Assembly (NCBI GenBank): GCA_030599435.1
Contig: JAUVNZ010000056.1
Span: 1 to 8,299, forward strand
Source: Gammaproteobacteria bacterium
GTDB taxonomy: Bacteria > Pseudomonadota > Gammaproteobacteria > SZUA-152
Reading direction: 5' to 3'
Length of the DNA: 8,299 bases
The notes beneath the pieces were generated by a model. It worked only from the letters and a program-made list of their open reading frames with translations, did not search any database and was not told the origin of the DNA. Made by a program: the position numbers and the translations under genes. Shown here in pieces: positions 4,610-8,299 of this stretch (position 1 is its first letter; the number at the start of each line of letters is the position of its first letter).

Positions 4610-6106
4610 ATGGAAAATGTTGCGATAAAACCGTGTATTGGTGAACCGACTGAGCCGACGAATATCGTTATCTTTGGTGCAGGGGGTGATCTAACCAGAC
4701 GTAAACTGATCCCGGCATTGGTAAAAATGCTGCGTTGCGGGCTTTTACATCCAAAGAGCAAGATTATTGGGGTGTTAAAAGATCGCACAAAAGAAATATG
4801 GTTGGACTCATTGCGTCAGGGCATGCTTGATTTCGTACCAGAAATCGATATGAATAAGCAACAATGGCAGGAATTTTCTGCCATGTTTAAGATGGTCAGC
4901 GGGGATTTGGAGGAAGATAAAACCTATACAGATCTGGCCGCGTCGCTTGAATCTCTGGATGGGCACGTTAATGCCATGTTTTATTGTGCAGTACCGCCTC
5001 GCTGGTATACCACCGTTGCTGCAGGTTTGCACAATGTTGGCCTGGCTAACGAAGATGATGGCTTTAGGCGTGTAGTCATCGAAAAACCCTTTGGTATGGA
5101 TTTAGAAAGTGCCCGGCAGTTAAATCAGGACCTGCAGGAGCTACTGGATGAATCACAAATTTACCGTATTGACCATTACCTGGGGAAAGAAAGTGTTCAG
5201 AACCTGTTGGTGTATCGCTTTGCCAATAGCATACTTGAGCCGCTCTGGAATCGGAATTTTATTGATCATATTCAAATATCCGCTGCTGAGTCTTCCGGTA
5301 TAGAGTACCGTGCAAAATATTATGAAAAATCAGGCGCATTACGTGACATGATTCAAAATCATTTAATGCAAGTGATGACGTTAGTGGCAATGGAGCCTCC
5401 GGTTGAATTTACTGCCGATGCGGTTCGCAGTGAGAAAATTAAGGTATTGCGTGCTGTTCGACCTTTCAAAGCCGAAGGGATTAAGCAGCATTCTATTGCG
5501 GCACAATATGGGTCGGGTAATGCTGGAGATGAAACAATAAAGGCTTATGTTTCTGAGGATGGTGTTTCTCCAGATTCTGTTACTGAAACATTTTCCGCAA
5601 TACGTTTTAACATAGATAACTGGCGTTGGCAGGGTGTGCCTTTTATTCTCTGGACAGGTAAGCGGCTTCCTGAACGCGTATCAGAAATAGTAATTCGCTT
5701 CCGAAAACCGCCATTCAATTTATTCGATACGCATGCCATCCCCCCGTTAGCTAATTTACTGATATTCCGTGTACATCCGGATGAAGGTATTGCATTGCGT
5801 ATGAATGCAAAAATGCCTGGTTTAACAACCGAAACACAACGGATGGTAATGCGCGCACCTTATTCTGAAAACGGTGCAGATGTGTCGGATGCTTATGAGG
5901 TGCTATTACATGATGTACTTACTGGTGATGCTACTTTGTTTTCGCGTGCGGATGAAGTTGAGGAGTCATGGTCGATTATTGAGCCAATTTTAACCGCATG
6001 GAAAGATCGTATCTCTGTTGAGCGCTATCGCTCAGGTACCTGGGACGTGCCAGGAATGGATACGCTGTTCGAAGGATGTGTAAGTGGATGGCATAAACCG
6101 AGTTAA
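4610..6106 (+). CDS. zwf: Glucose-6-phosphate 1-dehydrogenase
   Basis: The product oxidises glucose 6-phosphate to 6-phosphogluconolactone while reducing NADP (or NAD), the entry step of the oxidative pentose phosphate and Entner-Doudoroff routes. The 498 residues are the usual length. Motifs in order: nucleotide-binding GAGGDLTRRK (23-32), EKPFG (158-162), substrate-phosphate motif RIDHYLGKE (186-194), and the segment YYEKSGALRDMIQNHLMQ, in which His251 corresponds to the general base of characterised enzymes. The start has an AAGAG (4599-4603) six bases upstream. The gene lies 16 bases after gnd and 5 bases before pgl, so all three are almost certainly co-transcribed. Nothing is truncated. 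No edd or eda gene is in the window, so use in the Entner-Doudoroff route cannot be judged. Confidence 0.97.
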   Translation: MENVAIKPCIGEPTEPTNIVIFGAGGDLTRRKLIPALVKMLRCGLLHPKSKIIGVLKDRTKEIWLDSLRQGMLDFVPEIDMNKQQWQEFSAMFKMVSGDLEEDKTYTDLAASLESLDGHVNAMFYCAVPPRWYTTVAAGLHNVGLANEDDGFRRVVIEKPFGMDLESARQLNQDLQELLDESQIYRIDHYLGKESVQNLLVYRFANSILEPLWNRNFIDHIQISAAESSGIEYRAKYYEKSGALRDMIQNHLMQVMTLVAMEPPVEFTADAVRSEKIKVLRAVRPFKAEGIKQHSIAAQYGSGNAGDETIKAYVSEDGVSPDSVTETFSAIRFNIDNWRWQGVPFILWTGKRLPERVSEIVIRFRKPPFNLFDTHAIPPLANLLIFRVHPDEGIALRMNAKMPGLTTETQRMVMRAPYSENGADVSDAYEVLLHDVLTGDATLFSRADEVEESWSIIEPILTAWKDRISVERYRSGTWDVPGMDTLFEGCVSGWHKPS

Positions 6107-6111
6107 TTAGC

Positions 6112-6783
6112 ATGCATAAATGGCATGTTTATTCTAAATTTGATGATGCCTCAAAAGCAGCAGCAGATTTTATTGCGGACAACATTGAAGAAGAATTACA
6201 GAAAAAAGGTGTTTGTCACGTGATTCTTCCTGGGGGTAACACACCTGCAATTTGTTTGGCCCATCTTGCAGAGAAAAAATTATTATGGGAGAAGGTTCAC
6301 TGGTACCTTGGGGATGAACGCTGTTACCCACGAGGCCATGCTGAACGTAATGACGTGATGCTTGATAAATATTTATGGTCTCGATTACCAGACACAAATA
6401 TCCATACCATACCTGCTGAGCTCGGAGCGGAGTCTGCCGCAAAAGCATATCAACAAATAGTCAATTCTATTGATTATTTTGATGTTGCCTTTCTTGGTAT
6501 GGGTGAAGATGGTCATACTGCGAGTTTATTTCCCGGTAATGAGGCATTGGTTGATACACGTACTGTGGTTCCGGTTCATGGTTCACCAAAACCGCCAGTT
6601 GAACGTGTTTCGTTAAGTATTGAAACGCTAAAAAGCGCTAAATGTAGAATTGTATTGGTGGGTGGCACTGCGAAAGCACCGGTTATTGAACGAATTAAGT
6701 CTGGTCAATCATTACCCATTAACAGTATTGGTGAAATTAACTGGTATGTTGATGAAGCTGCGGTTTCTGCTACTATCAAATAG
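6112..6783 (+). CDS. pgl: 6-phosphogluconolactonase
   Basis: The product hydrolyses 6-phosphogluconolactone to 6-phosphogluconate, the step between Zwf and Gnd. The 223 residues fit the DevB/SOL-type lactonase family, related to glucosamine-6-phosphate isomerases, and not the beta-propeller YbhE type. Visible motifs: PGGNTP (40-45), LGDERCYPRGHAERN (66-80) and GMGEDGHTASLFPG (129-142), whose Asp133 and His135 belong to the active site. The ATG follows the zwf stop by only five bases and no Shine-Dalgarno is apparent, so translation probably depends on ribosomes finishing zwf. It is the last gene of the operon and completes the full oxidative branch. Confidence 0.95.
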   Translation: MHKWHVYSKFDDASKAAADFIADNIEEELQKKGVCHVILPGGNTPAICLAHLAEKKLLWEKVHWYLGDERCYPRGHAERNDVMLDKYLWSRLPDTNIHTIPAELGAESAAKAYQQIVNSIDYFDVAFLGMGEDGHTASLFPGNEALVDTRTVVPVHGSPKPPVERVSLSIETLKSAKCRIVLVGGTAKAPVIERIKSGQSLPINSIGEINWYVDEAAVSATIK

Positions 6784-6811
6784 TAAACTTTTCTATCTAA
6801 TTGTGCGTAGT

Positions 6812-6875
6812 GCTAGTTATACGTGCATGTGCGGCGCAGTAAATTATGGTGATTATTGTTAACTAGCTATTTTTA
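6812..6875 (+). terminator. Long-looped inverted repeat behind pgl, possible operon terminator
   Basis: GCTAGTTA (6812-6819) and TAACTAGC (6860-6867) are a perfect eight-base inverted repeat, 29 bases after the pgl stop, followed by TATTTTTAT. The 40-base loop is unusually large for a Rho-independent terminator, though a small GC-rich piece (near 6828-6838) might fold inside it. No other terminator is visible before the next gene. Confidence 0.35.
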
Positions 6876-6911
6876 TGCGATTTATGCTTTTTTTATTATT
6901 TGACGTGGTAT

Positions 6912-6941
6912 TTGTTTTTTACATTTGTCGACAATTATACT
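6912..6941 (+). promoter_or_regulatory. Candidate promoter of the Rho_N mini-protein gene, with palindrome TTGTCGACAA
   Basis: TTGTTT (6912-6917) and TATACT (6936-6941) are 18 bases apart and would start transcription near 6948, close to the ribosome site. Between the two boxes lies the perfect ten-base palindrome TTGTCGACAA (6925-6934), placed where a repressor could block RNA polymerase. The -35 is mediocre, so the promoter call is tentative, but the palindrome is certain. Confidence 0.4.
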
Positions 6942-6960
6942 CAGGTGACGGAGGCTAGAT

Positions 6961-7164
6961 ATGAATATCCAGGAAGTACGTGAGCTGGCCAAGGATTACA
7001 GCATCAAAACAGCACAGATGAACAAGATGCAGCTAATACAGGAAATACAACTTTCTGAAGGCAACTTTAACTGTTTTGCCTCAGCCTATGACGGTGAGTG
7101 CGATCAAATGGAATGCATCTGGCGTAATGACTGTTTTGAAACGTCAAAAAAATTACATAGCTAG
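6961..7164 (+). CDS. Rho_N/SAP-like mini-protein with four-cysteine tail
   Basis: This is a 67-residue protein. Residues 1-32 (MNIQEVRELAKDYSIKTAQM, then NKMQLIQEIQLS) form the helix-extended loop-helix of the Rho termination factor N-terminal type, which in other proteins binds nucleic acid. The tail holds Cys38, Cys47, Cys52 and Cys58 in a compact aromatic-rich segment, GNFNCFASAYDGECDQMEC then IWRNDCF. I recall short proteins of this build, with an EGNFDCFGTA...CxWRxDC tail, in several proteobacteria. Their function is unknown. The four cysteines could bind zinc or an Fe-S cluster, or form disulfides. There is no signal peptide. The start is secure, with GGAGG at 6950-6954, six bases before the ATG. 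The stop faces the glgA stop 12 bases away, with no terminator between them. Confidence 0.75.
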   Translation: MNIQEVRELAKDYSIKTAQMNKMQLIQEIQLSEGNFNCFASAYDGECDQMECIWRNDCFETSKKLHS

Positions 7165-7176
7165 TGGCAGTATAGG

Positions 7177-8299
7177 TTAACGATTATCCAGCGCATCTTC
7201 ATACAACTTAATATAGTTCTCTGCACTGGATCGCCATGAATAATCTCCACCCATGGCGTTAACCTGTAGTTTTCTCCATATGTCAGGTTTCTTATACAGT
7301 GCCACCGCATGCTGTATTGCGTGTGTGAGCGCTGTCGTGGATTTATCTTGAAGGACAAAGCCGTTTGCAGTGCCATTATCGATATTTCCTTCACTGGAAT
7401 TGATAACTGTGTCTGCAAGTCCTCCAACATTACTAACGATGGGTAACGTGCCATAGCGCAAACTATATAATTGATTAAGTCCACAGGGTTCAAAAACGGA
7501 AGGCATCATATAGATATCGCTCGCAGCTTCAATTCTGTGAGCGAGTGACTCATCATAGCTAATAACAACTTTTAAACGATCAGGATATTGTTGGGCCAAC
7601 TCAGTTAACTGTATTTCATAATGGGTTTCCCCCATACCCAAAATAACAAACTGGATTGGCATGCTTAGTAATGTTGGTAGACTTTCTAAAATCATATCAA
7701 GACCTTTCTGCTCAACAAGGCGACTTACCATTCCTATCATAGGTATAGATGTATCAATGGGTAATAATAATTCCTCCTGTAAATTGGTTTTATTGAGTAC
7801 TTTTTTATCTAATGAATGTCGATTATATTTTTGCTTTAAATAATTATCAGTGCCTGGATTCCAGCATTTATCATCAATGCCATTAAGAATCCCGGTAAGA
7901 TGTTCGCCTCGGTTCTTTAGCAGACCACTGAGGTTATAACCCTGTTCAGTTTCAAGGATTTCATGAGCATAGCTTGGGCTAACTGTAGTTATTCTATCAG
8001 CGTAAACTAGCCCCCCCTTGATAAAAGAAAGTTGCTCATAGAATTCAAGGCCAGTCATATGCCAGAGCCCTTCAGGAAGATGTAGATCAGAAAAGGTCTG
8101 TTTATCGAATAGACCCTGATATGCGAGGTTATGGATGGTGAAAATAGTAGCTGGCCTTTGATTATGTAAACTTAATAAAGCAGGAACCAGGCCAGACTGC
8201 CAGTCGTTACAATGCACAATATCTGGTTGCCAGTGTAACTGGAGTTTATTTAAGGAGAGATCAACTGCTGCTTGACAGAAAATCGCAAAACGAAGTGCA
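7177..8299 (-). CDS. glgA: Glycogen synthase (ADP-glucose type), N-terminus beyond window
   Basis: The product transfers glucose from ADP-glucose to growing alpha-1,4-glucan chains in the cytoplasm (glycosyltransferase family 5). The frame is open from the right edge (first full codon at 8298) to the TAA at 7177-7179, giving 373 C-terminal residues. About 100 N-terminal residues, including the KxGGL motif, lie outside. Visible motifs in order: DIVHCNDWQSGL, TIHNLAYQG, YADRITTVSPSYAHEI, LNGIDDKCWNPGTD, SRLVEQKGLD (ADP-glucose-binding Arg and Lys), and FEPCGLNQLYSLRYGTLPIV with the conserved Glu of the EPCGL motif. The usual T after EPCGL is N here. A GTG at 8217 is an internal Val codon, not the start. 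It converges on the Rho_N mini-gene, with no other glg gene in view. The link to the neighbouring pentose-phosphate operon is through glucose phosphates. Confidence 0.95.
   Translation of the reverse strand, partial: ALRFAIFCQAAVDLSLNKLQLHWQPDIVHCNDWQSGLVPALLSLHNQRPATIFTIHNLAYQGLFDKQTFSDLHLPEGLWHMTGLEFYEQLSFIKGGLVYADRITTVSPSYAHEILETEQGYNLSGLLKNRGEHLTGILNGIDDKCWNPGTDNYLKQKYNRHSLDKKVLNKTNLQEELLLPIDTSIPMIGMVSRLVEQKGLDMILESLPTLLSMPIQFVILGMGETHYEIQLTELAQQYPDRLKVVISYDESLAHRIEAASDIYMMPSVFEPCGLNQLYSLRYGTLPIVSNVGGLADTVINSSEGNIDNGTANGFVLQDKSTTALTHAIQHAVALYKKPDIWRKLQVNAMGGDYSWRSSAENYIKLYEDALDNR

Noticed and set aside
8215..8217. GTG as the glgA start
   Set aside because: The frame continues upstream to the window edge with typical GlgA sequence (RFAIFCQAAVDL...DIV), so this GTG is an internal valine before HCNDWQ.
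1..8299. CRISPR array, insertion sequence, tRNA, rRNA or phage genes
   Set aside because: No regularly spaced repeats, transposase or integrase motifs, or RNA gene signatures were seen on either strand.

Overview
The window looks like a moderately AT-rich gammaproteobacterial chromosome segment. This is inferred from the gene families, E. coli-like sigma70 promoters and clear Shine-Dalgarno sites. The combination of a DUF3501/Fe-S pair, a short-form 6-phosphogluconate dehydrogenase in a gnd-zwf-pgl operon, and a Rho_N mini-protein beside glgA recalls sulfur-oxidising or methanotrophic gammaproteobacteria. I cannot name a genus from sequence alone.

Left part (1-1308, + strand). The window opens inside the 3' end of a heterodisulfide-reductase/GlpC-like Fe-S protein (stop at 149-151). 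Next comes a large imperfect palindrome (169-244), then a DUF3501 protein (304-885), the usual partner of that Fe-S protein. Three bases after its stop codon begins a near-consensus sigma70 promoter (888-916). It drives a leader with a perfect inverted repeat and a direct repeat, followed by a 105-residue stand-alone SET-domain methyltransferase (991-1308).

Middle part (1309-3678). A convergent minus-strand gene encodes a two-domain protein, an aminoglycoside-phosphotransferase-like kinase fused to a P-loop (AAA_33-type) kinase/ATPase (1459-3123). The 555 bases between its start and gnd hold no intact gene. They hold a decayed stretch whose single frame shows a DUF502-like C-terminus and a clear slipin/stomatin (SPFH) C-terminus interrupted by an in-frame stop. 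After that come a candidate extended -10 promoter with repeated GCTATGCT boxes, a small palindrome, and a possible 22-codon leader ORF that overlaps the gnd start by ATGA.

Central operon (3679-6783, + strand): gnd, zwf and pgl, with gaps of 16 and 5 bases. Together they make the complete oxidative pentose phosphate branch: glucose-6-phosphate to 6-phosphogluconolactone (Zwf), to 6-phosphogluconate (Pgl), to ribulose-5-phosphate plus CO2 (Gnd). A long-looped inverted repeat after pgl is a possible terminator.

Right part (6784-8299). A 67-residue protein with an N-terminal Rho_N/SAP-like helix-hairpin and a four-cysteine tail (6961-7164) meets head-on, 12 bases away, the 3' end of a minus-strand glycogen synthase (glgA), which continues past the right edge. 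The segment therefore places hexose-phosphate oxidation next to glycogen storage.

No CRISPR array, IS element, tRNA or rRNA was seen. The least explained parts are the palindrome at 169-244, the SET-gene leader, the gene graveyard at 3176-3466, and the gnd leader.
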